35,694 bases of DNA from Bacteroidaceae bacterium. GTDB lineage: Bacteria; Bacteroidota; Bacteroidia; Bacteroidales; Bacteroidaceae. Shown piece by piece: positions 7,863 through 16,900 of the stretch. Below the pieces are notes generated by a model. The model saw nothing but the letters and a program-made list of their open reading frames with translations. It was not told where the DNA came from and made no database searches. Location: assembly GCA_017541265.1 (NCBI GenBank), contig JAFXZK010000003.1:1-35694 (forward strand). The letters are read 5' to 3'. The translations under genes were made by a program, and so were the position numbers. Position 1 is the stretch's first letter. The number at the start of each line of letters is the position of its first letter.

Positions 7863-9140
7863 ATGAAAAAGAATCTCGAGACCATCTGCATTCATGGCGG
7901 ATGGAAGCCTAAGAAGGGCGAACCGCAGCAATTGCCCATTTATCAGAGTACGACATTCCGCTACGAGACGAGCGAACAGATGGCCCGCCTCTTCGACCTC
8001 AAGGACAGCGGCTACTTCTACACGCGCCTCGCCAACCCCACGAACGATGCGGTGGCTCAGAAGATTGCCGCCCTGGAAGGAGGTGTCGGTGCTGTGCTGA
8101 CGAGCAGCGGGCAAGCGGCGAACTTCTACGCCATCTTCAACATCTGTCAGGCCGGCGACCACTTCATCACAGCCAACACCATCTACGGCGGCACGTTCAA
8201 CCTCTTTGGCGTGACGCTCAAGAAGCTGGGCATCGAGTGTACCTTCATAGACCCCGACTGGGACGACGAGCGCATCGAAGCCGCCTTCCGCCCGAACACA
8301 AAGTGCTTCTTCGGCGAGACCATCTCCAACCCAGGTTGCAACGTCTTCGACATCGAGCGTTTCGCCAAGATGGCTCACAGGCACGGCGTACCCCTCATTG
8401 TTGACAATACCTTCGCTACGCCCATCAACTGCCGTCCCTTCGAGTGGGGCTGCGACATCGTGACGCACTCCACGACGAAGTACATGGACGGCCACGCCAC
8501 ACAAGTTGGCGGCGTGGTGATCGACAGCGGCAACTTCCCCTGGGACGACTACGCAGACAAGTTCCCCTGCCTCTGCACACCCGACGAGTCCTATCACGGC
8601 CTCACCTACACGAAGGCTTTCGGCAAGATGGCCTACACCACCAAGCTTGTGGCGCAGCTGATGCGCGACCTCGGCAGCATTCCCGCTCCGCAGAACGCCT
8701 TCCTGCTCAACCTCGGCCTCGAAACCCTGCACCTGCGTATGCCGCGCCACTGCGAGAATGCGCAGAAGGTGGCCGAGTGGTTAGAGAAGAACCCGAAAGT
8801 GGGATGGGTGAACTATGCTGGACTGCCCTCGAACAAGTATTACGCTTTGGCTCAGAAGTATATGCCTAACGGCACATGCGGTGTGATTGCCTTCGGACTG
8901 AAAGGCACGAAGGAAGAGGCCATCCGCTTCATGGACAACCTGGACTTCATCAGCATCGTGACGCACGTTGCCGATGCCCGCACCTGTGTGCTGCACCCCG
9001 CGAGCCACACCCACCGGCAGCTCAGCGACGAGCAGCTGCGCGAAGCAGGCATTGCACCCGACCTCGTCCGCCTCAGCGTAGGCATTGAGAACATCGACGA
9101 CATTATTGCCGACCTCGAACAGGCAATGGCGAAAATGTAG
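7863..9140 (+). CDS. metY: O-acetylhomoserine aminocarboxypropyltransferase/sulfhydrylase (Cys/Met metabolism PLP enzyme)
   Basis: A PLP-dependent enzyme that forms homocysteine, or methionine from methanethiol, out of O-acetylhomoserine and sulfide in the cytoplasm. It has 425 residues, full family length. The N-terminus carries the family opening with HGG at 11-13 and YQSTTFRYET from 27. LTSSGQAAN at 79-87 binds the PLP phosphate. D181 in VDNTFATP contacts the PLP ring nitrogen. K206 in THSTTKYMDGHA forms the Schiff base. The long insert around 210-250 (DDYADKFPCLCTPDESYHGL) favours the sulfhydrylase subgroup over cystathionine gamma-synthase or gamma-lyase; that is a subgroup call made by eye. 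It has its own promoter (7766-7797) and a likely hairpin end (9167-9251), so it is probably monocistronic. GC content is clearly higher than in the block to the left. Confidence 0.93.
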   Translation: MKKNLETICIHGGWKPKKGEPQQLPIYQSTTFRYETSEQMARLFDLKDSGYFYTRLANPTNDAVAQKIAALEGGVGAVLTSSGQAANFYAIFNICQAGDHFITANTIYGGTFNLFGVTLKKLGIECTFIDPDWDDERIEAAFRPNTKCFFGETISNPGCNVFDIERFAKMAHRHGVPLIVDNTFATPINCRPFEWGCDIVTHSTTKYMDGHATQVGGVVIDSGNFPWDDYADKFPCLCTPDESYHGLTYTKAFGKMAYTTKLVAQLMRDLGSIPAPQNAFLLNLGLETLHLRMPRHCENAQKVAEWLEKNPKVGWVNYAGLPSNKYYALAQKYMPNGTCGVIAFGLKGTKEEAIRFMDNLDFISIVTHVADARTCVLHPASHTHRQLSDEQLREAGIAPDLVRLSVGIENIDDIIADLEQAMAKM

Positions 9141-9148
9141 AGACATTT

Positions 9149-9254
9149 ACGATTTAACGATTTACTATTTACAATTTATTTGCGATTTGGCTATTTAACT
9201 ATTTTGAAGGGCAAGGTAATTCAATAATTAAATAGTACATAAATTGTAAATTGT
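9149..9254. repeat. Heptamer repeats in inverted arrangement downstream of metY
   Basis: Units ACGATTT, ACTATTT (9164-9170) and ACAATTT (9171-9177) on the left face AAATTGT x2 (9241-9247, 9248-9254) on the right. They form a perfect 13-bp inverted repeat, 9167-9179 with 9239-9251. The structure could act as a transcription end for metY, though there is no clean T-run. Confidence 0.75.
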
Positions 9255-9271
9255 AAATAATGTTAATTGTT

Positions 9272-9302
9272 TTTGCCGTTTGCGGAAGTTTGACTATCTT
9301 TG
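9272..9302 (+). promoter_or_regulatory. Promoter of the lipoprotein-plsC-mreD-mrdA-rodA run
   Basis: TTTG at 9272-9275, a 19-nt spacer and TATCTTTG at 9295-9302 fit the Bacteroidota consensus exactly. It places the transcription start near 9308, which rules out the upstream TTG at 9300 as the start of the following gene. Confidence 0.8.
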
Positions 9303-9326
9303 TCGTGCCTTAACGGTAAAATGGTA

Positions 9327-10016
9327 ATGAACAAGTCCTGTTATCTGCTTCTAACAAGCCTGCTGACACTGCTTTCCTGCAAGAGCCAGTACATGGTGAA
9401 GGGGGTCTCCAACGTGGATGAACTGGAAGGTCGGGTGCTGACTCTGAAAGTTTATGTCGATGGCGAGATGCGCAGCATCGACTCCACCCGCGTTGTGCAT
9501 GGCAGGTTCAATTTCGGAGGCGGAATGGACTCCACGATGCTTGCCAACGTCTTCCTCGGCGACCTGAGCCTGATGCCCATTGTGCTCGAAGAGGGTGAAG
9601 TGAAGCTGAACATCGGCGAGACCCAGCAAACAGCAACAGGAACGCCCCTCAACGACTCACTGTCGAACTTCATACAGCGCAAGACACAGCTCGACGCACG
9701 GATGGCAGAACTGCCACACTTAGAGTCGCAGATGATAATGGACGGCACCGACTACGACGAAATCATGTACGAGTTGGGCAAGCAGTCGAAGCAGATAGCT
9801 GCCGAGAACGACCGGCTGGTGACTCGCTTCATACGCGCGAACTATAACAATGTACTGGGACCGGGCATCTTCATGATTCTGACCAGCAGCCTGCCCTACC
9901 CTATCCTCAGCCCACAGATAGAGGAAATCATCACCAACGCTCCGCCCTACTTTCTCGGACATCCATACGTCAAGGAGTACATCAAGGAAGCAAGGGAAGG
10001 CGAGATAAAGGATTAA
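9327..10016 (+). CDS. DUF4369-like lipoprotein
   Basis: A 229-residue predicted lipoprotein. The start at ATG 9327 gives a short charged N-terminus, a hydrophobic core and a lipobox LLSC directly followed by KSQ, so it should be lipidated and anchored in an envelope membrane. ATG at 9321 is an alternative two codons upstream; the TTG at 9300 lies inside the promoter and is rejected. The N-terminal half, with beta-rich segments (GRVLTLKVYVDGEMRSIDS, GRFNFGG, VLEEGEVKLNIG), resembles DUF4369, often found at the N-terminus of Bacteroidetes thioredoxin-like lipoproteins. No thioredoxin CxxC motif follows; the C-terminal half is helical. It is first in an envelope-biogenesis run and ends 2 nt before the acyltransferase gene. 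Its function is unknown. Confidence 0.82.
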   Translation: MNKSCYLLLTSLLTLLSCKSQYMVKGVSNVDELEGRVLTLKVYVDGEMRSIDSTRVVHGRFNFGGGMDSTMLANVFLGDLSLMPIVLEEGEVKLNIGETQQTATGTPLNDSLSNFIQRKTQLDARMAELPHLESQMIMDGTDYDEIMYELGKQSKQIAAENDRLVTRFIRANYNNVLGPGIFMILTSSLPYPILSPQIEEIITNAPPYFLGHPYVKEYIKEAREGEIKD

Positions 10017-10018
10017 AG

Positions 10019-10777
10019 ATGACCATGCTCTACCGCCTTTATCAATTGTTCATCGCCCTGCCACTCGTCCTGCTGGCAACAGCCCTGACAGCCATCGTCA
10101 CCATCATCGGCTGCGCACTGGGAGGGGCAAAGACATGGGGCTACTATCCTGCAATGGTTTGGAGCCGCTTCATGTGTTGGGGAATGTTACTGCCTGTCAA
10201 GGTTGAAGGACAGGAGCTGCTCGACAAACGCCAGTCGTACGTCTTCGTTGCCAACCATCAAGGTCCCTACGACATCTTCCTCGTCTATGGTTACTTGGGG
10301 CGTAACTTCAAATGGATGATGAAGAAATCACTCAGGAACATTCCCCTCGTAGGCAAAGCCTGCGAGAGTGCCGGACACATCTTTGTTGACAAGAGCGGAC
10401 CGAAAGCCATCCACCGCACCTACGAGCAGGGACGCAAGGTGTTGCAGAACGGCGTCTCGCTGGTTGTCTTTCCCGAAGGAGCACGCACCTTCACAGGCCA
10501 TATGGCGAAATTCCGCAGAGGTGCCTTCCAACTTGCCGACGAGCTGCAACTGCCCGTCGTGCCTGTAACGATTGACGGTAGCTTCGATGTCCTTCCTCGC
10601 CAGAAAGGCATCAGCTTCGTCACATGGCACCGGCTTCGTCTCGTCATTCACGCCCCCATCATTCCTGAAAGCCAAGGTCCAGAGGCGGTGCTGCATACCC
10701 TTGAGCAGAGCTACGAAACCATCATGCGCGACCTGCCCGAACGCTATCAGGGCTTCATTGCCAACCCCGACCAATAG
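10019..10777 (+). CDS. plsC: 1-acyl-sn-glycerol-3-phosphate acyltransferase (PlsC family)
   Basis: A membrane acyltransferase that adds the second acyl chain to lysophosphatidic acid in phospholipid synthesis; some relatives act on other lysolipids. It has 252 residues. A hydrophobic N-terminus (about 8-35) anchors it in the inner membrane. The catalytic HX4D motif is H80...D85 (NHQGPYD), and the acceptor-binding motif FPEGAR is at 151-156. Both are intact. The start ATG at 10019 is 2 nt after the lipoprotein stop, so the two are almost certainly co-transcribed. Assignment to the family is firm; the exact lysolipid substrate is inferred. Confidence 0.92.
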   Translation: MTMLYRLYQLFIALPLVLLATALTAIVTIIGCALGGAKTWGYYPAMVWSRFMCWGMLLPVKVEGQELLDKRQSYVFVANHQGPYDIFLVYGYLGRNFKWMMKKSLRNIPLVGKACESAGHIFVDKSGPKAIHRTYEQGRKVLQNGVSLVVFPEGARTFTGHMAKFRRGAFQLADELQLPVVPVTIDGSFDVLPRQKGISFVTWHRLRLVIHAPIIPESQGPEAVLHTLEQSYETIMRDLPERYQGFIANPDQ

Positions 10778-10801
10778 GATGTCCCAAATAAGTATTACAG
10801 A

Positions 10802-11308
10802 ATGGTTATCCCGATACTAAAGCGACTGGCATGGGCATTGTTGCTACTGGCAATACAGGTGCTTGTGCTCGACCATGTGCATCCGTGGGGCTATGGTGCG
10901 CCTTTGGTGTGCCCGCTCATCGTCATCACGCTGCCTTTGGGGACGTCGAGGACGGAAGCGTTGCTTTGGGGCTTCGGCACAGGCTTCGTGGCTGACATCT
11001 TCGCAGGCACGGCAGGCATCGGCAGCGCCGCTTTGACGCTTATTGCCTTCCTGCAGCCGCCGCTGCTGGAGCTTATGGCACCTCGCGACTCTGAAGAAGA
11101 GCTGCATCCCTCCTTCTCTGCGATGGGGCGCTGGAACTATTTCCAGTTCATCGCCTTGCTACTCTTCCTGCACCACCTCGTCTATTATGCCCTTGAAGGC
11201 TTTTCATACTTCCTGATTAAAGACATTGCCATCAGCATGGGTGTAAGCTATGCCGCATCACTGCTGCTCATCCTTTTGGTGGAGCACGTCCGCGGAAGTG
11301 ACAAGTGA
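10802..11308 (+). CDS. mreD: Rod shape-determining protein MreD
   Basis: A small inner-membrane protein of the elongasome that works with MreC, PBP2 and RodA in lateral-wall synthesis. It has 168 residues, the usual length, and about five hydrophobic segments. Sequence similarity in MreD is always weak, so the call leans on size, hydrophobicity and context: it lies directly before mrdA and rodA, the order found in many bacteria. mreB and mreC, its normal upstream partners, are absent; a PlsC-type gene occupies that place. The start is ATG at 10802, 24 nt after plsC. Confidence 0.85.
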   Translation: MVIPILKRLAWALLLLAIQVLVLDHVHPWGYGAPLVCPLIVITLPLGTSRTEALLWGFGTGFVADIFAGTAGIGSAALTLIAFLQPPLLELMAPRDSEEELHPSFSAMGRWNYFQFIALLLFLHHLVYYALEGFSYFLIKDIAISMGVSYAASLLLILLVEHVRGSDK

Positions 11309-11329
11309 AGGATTTGCCTTGCAGCAAAT

Positions 11330-11357
11330 GGTCAATGTTCAATGGTCAATGTTCAAT
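11330..11357. repeat. Heptamer tandem repeat at the mreD-mrdA junction
   Basis: Four 7-nt units: GGTCAAT, GTTCAAT, GGTCAAT, GTTCAAT (11330-11357). It begins 22 nt after the mreD stop and runs into the mrdA start codon, so it occupies the place of the ribosome-binding site. Confidence 0.9.
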
Positions 11358-13245
11358 GAAGCCTGAAAACAACTTCGAGCTTGAGAAGCGCAAATACGTC
11401 ATTGGCGGCGCGGCAGTGATTATCATCATTGTCTATCTGCTGCGCCTCTTCACCTTGCAGCTCCTCAGCGAGGACTTCAAGATAAGCGCCGACTCCAACG
11501 CCTTCCTCAAGCGCATCCAGTACCCTGCCCGAGGCGCCATCTCCGACCGCAACGGCAAGCTGCTCGTCTATAATCAGCCGGCATACGATGTGATGGTCAT
11601 CATGCGAGAGCAAATAGGTGTCGACACGCTCGACCTCTGCGAAAGCCTCGGCATTACACGCAGCTGGTACGAGCGAAGAATGGAGGAGATAAAAGACCTA
11701 AAGCGCAACCCAGGCTACAGCTCCTACACGCAGCAAGTCTTTATGAGCCAGCTCTCAACCGAGGAGTTTAGCCGCTTCCAGGAGAAGCTCTTCCGCTTCC
11801 CTGGCTTCTACATACAAAAGCGAAGCATCCGGCAATACAACTACCCGAACGCGGCTCACCTGCTCGGCGACATCGGAGAGGTAAATCCCGAGGACATCGA
11901 GGCAGACCGTTACTACCGAAGCGGCGACTATATCGGCAAGCTCGGCGTGGAGCGTTCCTACGAAACCGTGCTGCGAGGCGAGAAAGGCATGGAGATTCTG
12001 CTGCGTGACGCCAGAGGGCGTATCAAAGGACGCTACCAAAGCGGCAAGTTCGATGTGGCTCCCATCCCGGGGCGCAACCTGAAGATGAGCATCGACGTAG
12101 AGCTGCAAGCGCTTGGCGAACGCCTGATGAAAGGCAAGCTCGGCAGTATTGTTGCCATCGAACCGAGCACCGGCGAAGTGCTCTGCATGGTGTCAAGCCC
12201 CACATACGACCCTCGAATCATGATAGGACGCCAACGCGGAAAGAGCCAGAAGCAACTCGCGGCAAACCCGTACAAGCCCCTGCTCAACCGCGCCATCATG
12301 GGACAATACCCGCCCGGATCGACCTTCAAGACAAGCCAGGCACTCACGTTCCTTCAGGAAGGCATCATCACACCGCAGACCGCCTACCCATGCAGCCACG
12401 GTTTCCACTTCAAGGGACTCAAGGTGGGCTGCCACGGACATGGTTCGCCTTTGCCCCTCGTCCCGGCTATTGCCACCTCATGCAACGGCTATTTCTGCTG
12501 GGGACTCTACCATATGTTCGGCAACAGAAAGAAATACAAGACAGTGCAGGACGCCATGACAACATGGAAGGACTACATGGTGAGCATGGGCTTTGGCTAT
12601 AAGCTTGGCATCGACCTGCCCGGCGAGAAGCGCGGCATGATTCCCAACGCGCCCTACTACGACAAAGCCTATCGCGGCGACTGGAGCGGGCTGACCGTCA
12701 TCAGCATCAGTATCGGGCAGGGCGAGGTCAACCTCACACCCCTGCAGATTGCCAACCTCGGCGCCACCATCGCAAACAGGGGGTACTACATCATTCCGCA
12801 CGTCGTCAAGGAAGTACAGGGGATGCCTCTCGACACGCTCTACACGAAGAAGCACTATACAAAAGTCCAAAGGCAGCACTACGAGACAGTCGTTGCCGGA
12901 ATGCGTCAGGCTGTGCTGGGCGGAACATGCCGTGTTGCCAACACAGCAGACTATGAGGTCTGCGGCAAGACAGGAACGGCGCAGAACCCGCACGGGCAGG
13001 ACCACAGCGTCTTCATGGGCTTTGCCCCTCGCGAGGAGCCAAAGATTGCCATCTGCGTCTATGTGGAGAACGGCACATGGGGAGCGACCTACGGCGTGCC
13101 TATCGGTGCCTTGATGATGGAACAATACATCAACGGCAAGCTCTCCGAGGCAAGCCAGGCCCGCGCCGCAAGCTTCGAGGACAAGCATCTCTACAAAATG
13201 GACGGGACAGAAAACAAGCAAAATGCCAAAGAAACTTCCGAATAA
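11356..13245 (+). CDS. mrdA: Penicillin-binding protein 2 (class B PBP, peptidoglycan transpeptidase)
   Basis: An inner-membrane transpeptidase that cross-links peptidoglycan for cell elongation together with RodA. From ATG at 11356 it has 629 residues. One membrane anchor lies near 16-36 (YVIGGAAVIIIIVYLLRL). A PBP dimerisation/pedestal region follows, starting at YPARGAISDRNG. In the transpeptidase domain the catalytic SxxK is STFK (S322, K325), SxN is SCN (S375-N377) and KTG is KTGTA (538-540). All are intact. A GTG at 11305 overlapping the mreD stop (GTGA) would add 17 residues, but that extension is largely a translation of the heptamer repeat, and homologues as I recall them begin close to the ELEKRKY segment, so 11356 is preferred. 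The gene overlaps rodA by 23 nt. Confidence 0.95.
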   Translation: MKPENNFELEKRKYVIGGAAVIIIIVYLLRLFTLQLLSEDFKISADSNAFLKRIQYPARGAISDRNGKLLVYNQPAYDVMVIMREQIGVDTLDLCESLGITRSWYERRMEEIKDLKRNPGYSSYTQQVFMSQLSTEEFSRFQEKLFRFPGFYIQKRSIRQYNYPNAAHLLGDIGEVNPEDIEADRYYRSGDYIGKLGVERSYETVLRGEKGMEILLRDARGRIKGRYQSGKFDVAPIPGRNLKMSIDVELQALGERLMKGKLGSIVAIEPSTGEVLCMVSSPTYDPRIMIGRQRGKSQKQLAANPYKPLLNRAIMGQYPPGSTFKTSQALTFLQEGIITPQTAYPCSHGFHFKGLKVGCHGHGSPLPLVPAIATSCNGYFCWGLYHMFGNRKKYKTVQDAMTTWKDYMVSMGFGYKLGIDLPGEKRGMIPNAPYYDKAYRGDWSGLTVISISIGQGEVNLTPLQIANLGATIANRGYYIIPHVVKEVQGMPLDTLYTKKHYTKVQRQHYETVVAGMRQAVLGGTCRVANTADYEVCGKTGTAQNPHGQDHSVFMGFAPREEPKIAICVYVENGTWGATYGVPIGALMMEQYINGKLSEASQARAASFEDKHLYKMDGTENKQNAKETSE

Positions 13246-14611
13246 AAGCAACAAAAAGAAAGCACCGTCGCTGTGGGGCTCTATCGACTGGCTCACCATC
13301 TTCATCTATATGGTGCTGCTGGCACTCGGTTGGATGAGTGTGTGTGGTGCCAGCTATGACTACGACCAGGCGACCAGCATCCTTGACTTCTCCACCCGAA
13401 GCGGTATGCAGATTGTCTGGATAGGCAGCTCCCTGCTCCTTGCCTTCCTTATCCTCATGATTGACGACCGACTCATCGAGTCCCTCTCATACATTATATA
13501 TATATGTTTTCTCGGACTGCTTTTCGCCACGCCCTTCCTTGCGCACGACATCAAGGGTTCCATGTCATGGATCAAAATGGGAAGCTTCAGCATCCAGCCA
13601 GCAGAATTTGCGAAGTTCGGCGTATCGCTCTGTCTGGCGAAAGTGATGAGCACCTACGGGTTCGACGCCAGGAGATGGCGCGACCTCATAATATGCATTG
13701 CGCTGATTGTTGTGCCGATGGGGTTGATTGTCATGCAGAAAGAGACCGGCAGCGCACTGGTCTATAGTGCGCTCTTCCTAATGCTCTACCGCGAAGGAAT
13801 GTCGGGTTCCATATTATTCGTAGCCATCGCAGCCGTTGTCTACTTCGTGGTCGGCGTGCGCTTCGGGTGGTTGCCTGTCATGTTGCTCATACAAGTATTC
13901 ACCATCGGCCTCGTGCTTGTCTATGGTCGCTCTAACAGGAAAAAGGGACTCGGCGGCTGGCTGTACTTCCTGTTGCCCGCGCCGCTTCTGGCACTCTGGC
14001 TGCTCTACCTCTCACTGCGCGACCGCTTCCTTCCCTATTGCCTCATTGCCCTCTTCTCGCTGGGCAGCATCGGTTTCTACTATTCCACGGACTTCGTGAT
14101 GAACAAGGTTCTGGAGACGCATCAGCAGACACGCATCCAAGTCCTGCTTGGCCTGAAGGACGACCCACGCGGAGTCGGCTACAACGTCATACAGGCCAAG
14201 ATAGCCATCGGTTCAGGCGGACTGGAAGGCAAGGGCTTCCTCAACGGCACACAGACAAAGCTCAAGTATGTGCCCGAGCAGGACACCGACTTCATCTTCT
14301 GCACCGTAGGCGAAGAGGAGGGCTTCATAGGCTGTGCCGTTGTACTGCTGCTCTTCCTATCGCTCATTTTGAGGCTTTTGCATTTAGCGGAGAGGCAACC
14401 ATATGCCTTCGGGCGAGTGTATGGCTACTGTGTGCTGAGCATCTTCCTCTTCCACGTCTTCATCAACGTCGGGATGGTGCTCGGCCTGACTCCCGTCATA
14501 GGCATTCCCCTGCCGTTCTTCAGCTACGGCGGCTCGTCGCTCTGGGGTTTCACCATTTTGCTGTTTATTTTCCTCAGAATTGATGCAGGACGCAACAGAT
14601 TACAGCATTAA
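13223..14611 (+). CDS. rodA: Peptidoglycan glycosyltransferase RodA (SEDS family)
   Basis: A polytopic inner-membrane glycosyltransferase that polymerises lipid II into glycan strands for elongation, partner of PBP2. It has 462 residues with about ten hydrophobic segments. The family signature is well preserved: a loop with LETHQQTRI, then GSGGLEGKGFLNGTQ, then VPEQDTDFIF with the conserved catalytic-site aspartate, and GIPLPFFSYGGSS near the C-terminus. The start ATG at 13223 lies inside the end of mrdA (23-nt overlap), indicating coupled translation. The gene closes the envelope run that begins at 9327. I see no strong terminator hairpin after it. Confidence 0.95.
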   Translation: MPKKLPNKSNKKKAPSLWGSIDWLTIFIYMVLLALGWMSVCGASYDYDQATSILDFSTRSGMQIVWIGSSLLLAFLILMIDDRLIESLSYIIYICFLGLLFATPFLAHDIKGSMSWIKMGSFSIQPAEFAKFGVSLCLAKVMSTYGFDARRWRDLIICIALIVVPMGLIVMQKETGSALVYSALFLMLYREGMSGSILFVAIAAVVYFVVGVRFGWLPVMLLIQVFTIGLVLVYGRSNRKKGLGGWLYFLLPAPLLALWLLYLSLRDRFLPYCLIALFSLGSIGFYYSTDFVMNKVLETHQQTRIQVLLGLKDDPRGVGYNVIQAKIAIGSGGLEGKGFLNGTQTKLKYVPEQDTDFIFCTVGEEEGFIGCAVVLLLFLSLILRLLHLAERQPYAFGRVYGYCVLSIFLFHVFINVGMVLGLTPVIGIPLPFFSYGGSSLWGFTILLFIFLRIDAGRNRLQH

Positions 14612-14665
14612 ACGAGACAAAAAAGGCGAAAAAGCACACTTCGACGCAAAAAAGGACGGCTTTCC

Positions 14666-14696
14666 TTTGAGACAAAGGAAATTATTCGTAAATTTG
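14666..14696 (+). promoter_or_regulatory. Promoter of the FAS1 lipoprotein gene
   Basis: TTTG at 14666-14669, a 19-nt spacer and TAAATTTG at 14689-14696 match the Bacteroidota consensus. The predicted leader is about 40 nt. Confidence 0.75.
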
Positions 14697-14742
14697 CGCA
14701 CAATAACTAACAACATTAAATTATTTGCCCTAATAATCTGAT

Positions 14743-16872
14743 ATGAAAAAATACCTTTTATCTGCCCTTGCAGCCATGGTTCTCATGGTTAGCTGCAAAG
14801 AAGAGATTGACACCTCAGCGCGCTATGTGTTCAAAGAGGAAACCATAACAAGCTATTTGAGCAAGCACGACCAGTACAGCGAATACTTCCGTCTGCTCAA
14901 TGAAGAAAAAGTCAACGAAATCAGTGGGACCACGGTCAGCCAATTGCTCTCTGCACGCGGTCACTACACAGTCTTTGCGCCCACCAACGAAGCCATTCAG
15001 GAATACCTTGACTCGCTTGTGTCCGATGGGGTTATCCCCGAAGCCTCCTGGGATGCCTTTCCCAACCAGCACAAACTTGACTCCATTCGCCACATTATCG
15101 TCTTCAACAGCATCATCGACAGCGGCGACGACTATAACGAATACCAGATTAACAATCTCCCTTCGCAGACATCAACATCTTCCACTGTAGAGATTCCTCT
15201 GCCCAATATGAACGATCGCAAGCTCATCGTGCAATATACAGATAGAACAGACAGCATCCTTATTAACAACTGCGTCGTAGATGTTTACAATCGCGACATC
15301 CTTTGTATCAATGGTGTTATTCATGCTATGCACAATGTCGTTTCGCCAAGCAATGACACAATGGACTATTTGCTGAAAAAATATACTGAGGATGAGAACA
15401 GCAACTATGTCGTTTCCGCAAAGATAGTTGAAGCATGCGGACTGTTTAGTGATCTCTCTAAATGGCGTGACGACGACTATGAAAAACTCTTTAAGGAAGG
15501 GGATATACCTGTCAAAAACGAAGAAACAAAAGGCGAAACCGCAACCTTCCATACAGTCGAGCATCGCTACATCGGCTTTACTTTCTTTGCTGAAACGGAT
15601 GAATTCTGGAAACAAGCCATCCCAGGGAAAGAGGTTATGGATATCACCTTGGAGGATGTAATGAATTATCTTGATGGACAAGGTATCTATCCCGAGGCAA
15701 AGCGCGACAATAACTACGAGTCAGAAGACAACCTGCTCAATCAGTTCATCACCTATCATCTCCTGCCAGAACGACTGACTCCTGACAAACTTGTATATCA
15801 CTATAACGAAATGGGATACAACACCAACAAGAAAACGCCGACCGTGCCTATCATGGAGTTCTATACGACAATGGGTAAGCGTCGTTTGCTCAAGATTTTC
15901 GAGAGCGCTGAAAGCGATGGTGTGTACCTCAACCGCTTCCCCAACCTTGACAACGAGCGTAGGGGCACTTATCACGAACTTTCATGCGACGCCGACAAGG
16001 AAGGCATCAGCATAGGCAACCCCAACATGGAAGGAGAGAACAACATTCGTAATGCTATCATCTATCCCATCGACAAGCTCCTCTGGTACAGCGAAGAGAC
16101 ACGCTCTAACCTGCAGAAGCAGCGCATCCGCTGGAGTGTGCCGAGCATGTGGCCTGAGTTCATGAATAACGACATCCGCTGCTCCGATATTACAGACGAG
16201 AAGCATACGAACGTCTATATCCCCAATGATGATCAGTTCAAATACCTCGAAGATGTGGATATCTCAAAAGACACCAGATTCAATTATTGGACTGGACGCC
16301 ACAAAGGTTGGCAGAACATGCAGGGTGACGAGATGACCATACGCGGAATCACGGATTGCACCATGCGTCTGCCACCTGTACCACGCCGTGGCACCTACGA
16401 ACTGCGTTTCGCCATCCAGAGCGGTGGTAGCCAGCGTGGCATGGTACAGTTCTACTGGGGCAGCAGAAAAGACAGGCTCGCTGCCATGGGCATCCCCATG
16501 GACCTGCGTCAGGGAGCTGACAACATGCTGCATACCAGCACAGGCAATGTGGCAAGTGACATCGGTTACGAAAGAGACACGAACGACGACGACTATAATG
16601 CTGAAGTGGACAAACGCTTACGCAACAACGGCTTTATGAAGGGTTGTGCCCAGTACTGCGCAGGTGGCCCAGGCACAGAAAGCTCAATGCGACTCTCCAA
16701 CATCTGTATTCGCCGTATCATCGTCCGCGAAACGATGGATCCCGACGAGACGTACTACATCAGGTTCAAGACTGTGATGGACGACGACTCACGCTTCTTC
16801 TACATGGACTATATGGAGTATTGTGCAAAGGAAGTGTACGACAATCCTGAAAACCCAGAAGACATCTGGTAA
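14743..16872 (+). CDS. Fasciclin (FAS1) domain-containing lipoprotein
   Basis: A 709-residue predicted cell-surface or periplasmic lipoprotein. The signal peptide ends in a lipobox with C18 (VLMVSC). A FAS1 domain spans about 35-200, recognised by its H1 and H2 hallmarks: YTVFAPTNEAI at 75-85 and INGVIHAMHNVV at 189-200. A second, more divergent FAS1-like unit probably covers about 210-450, ending in a similar strand (NAIIYPIDKLLWY). The C-terminal part (about 480-709) is beta-rich and not recognised. FAS1 proteins generally mediate adhesion or protein-protein contact; in Bacteroidetes they often accompany outer-membrane glycan-uptake systems, but no SusC/SusD pair lies here. It has its own promoter and a strong terminator, so it is probably monocistronic. 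Confidence 0.88.
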   Translation: MKKYLLSALAAMVLMVSCKEEIDTSARYVFKEETITSYLSKHDQYSEYFRLLNEEKVNEISGTTVSQLLSARGHYTVFAPTNEAIQEYLDSLVSDGVIPEASWDAFPNQHKLDSIRHIIVFNSIIDSGDDYNEYQINNLPSQTSTSSTVEIPLPNMNDRKLIVQYTDRTDSILINNCVVDVYNRDILCINGVIHAMHNVVSPSNDTMDYLLKKYTEDENSNYVVSAKIVEACGLFSDLSKWRDDDYEKLFKEGDIPVKNEETKGETATFHTVEHRYIGFTFFAETDEFWKQAIPGKEVMDITLEDVMNYLDGQGIYPEAKRDNNYESEDNLLNQFITYHLLPERLTPDKLVYHYNEMGYNTNKKTPTVPIMEFYTTMGKRRLLKIFESAESDGVYLNRFPNLDNERRGTYHELSCDADKEGISIGNPNMEGENNIRNAIIYPIDKLLWYSEETRSNLQKQRIRWSVPSMWPEFMNNDIRCSDITDEKHTNVYIPNDDQFKYLEDVDISKDTRFNYWTGRHKGWQNMQGDEMTIRGITDCTMRLPPVPRRGTYELRFAIQSGGSQRGMVQFYWGSRKDRLAAMGIPMDLRQGADNMLHTSTGNVASDIGYERDTNDDDYNAEVDKRLRNNGFMKGCAQYCAGGPGTESSMRLSNICIRRIIVRETMDPDETYYIRFKTVMDDDSRFFYMDYMEYCAKEVYDNPENPEDIW

Positions 16873-16900
16873 TCAAGCAGATACAGACCACACCCTAAAA

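Noticed and set aside
7755-8750. 331-aa open frame on the minus strand opposite metY
   Set aside because: It is the antisense of a clear PLP enzyme with intact motifs; its composition (runs of Val, Glu, Ala, Gly) is typical of a GC-rich shadow frame.
12478-13305. 275-aa minus-strand open frame opposite mrdA
   Set aside because: Antisense shadow of a gene with complete SxxK, SxN and KTG motifs.
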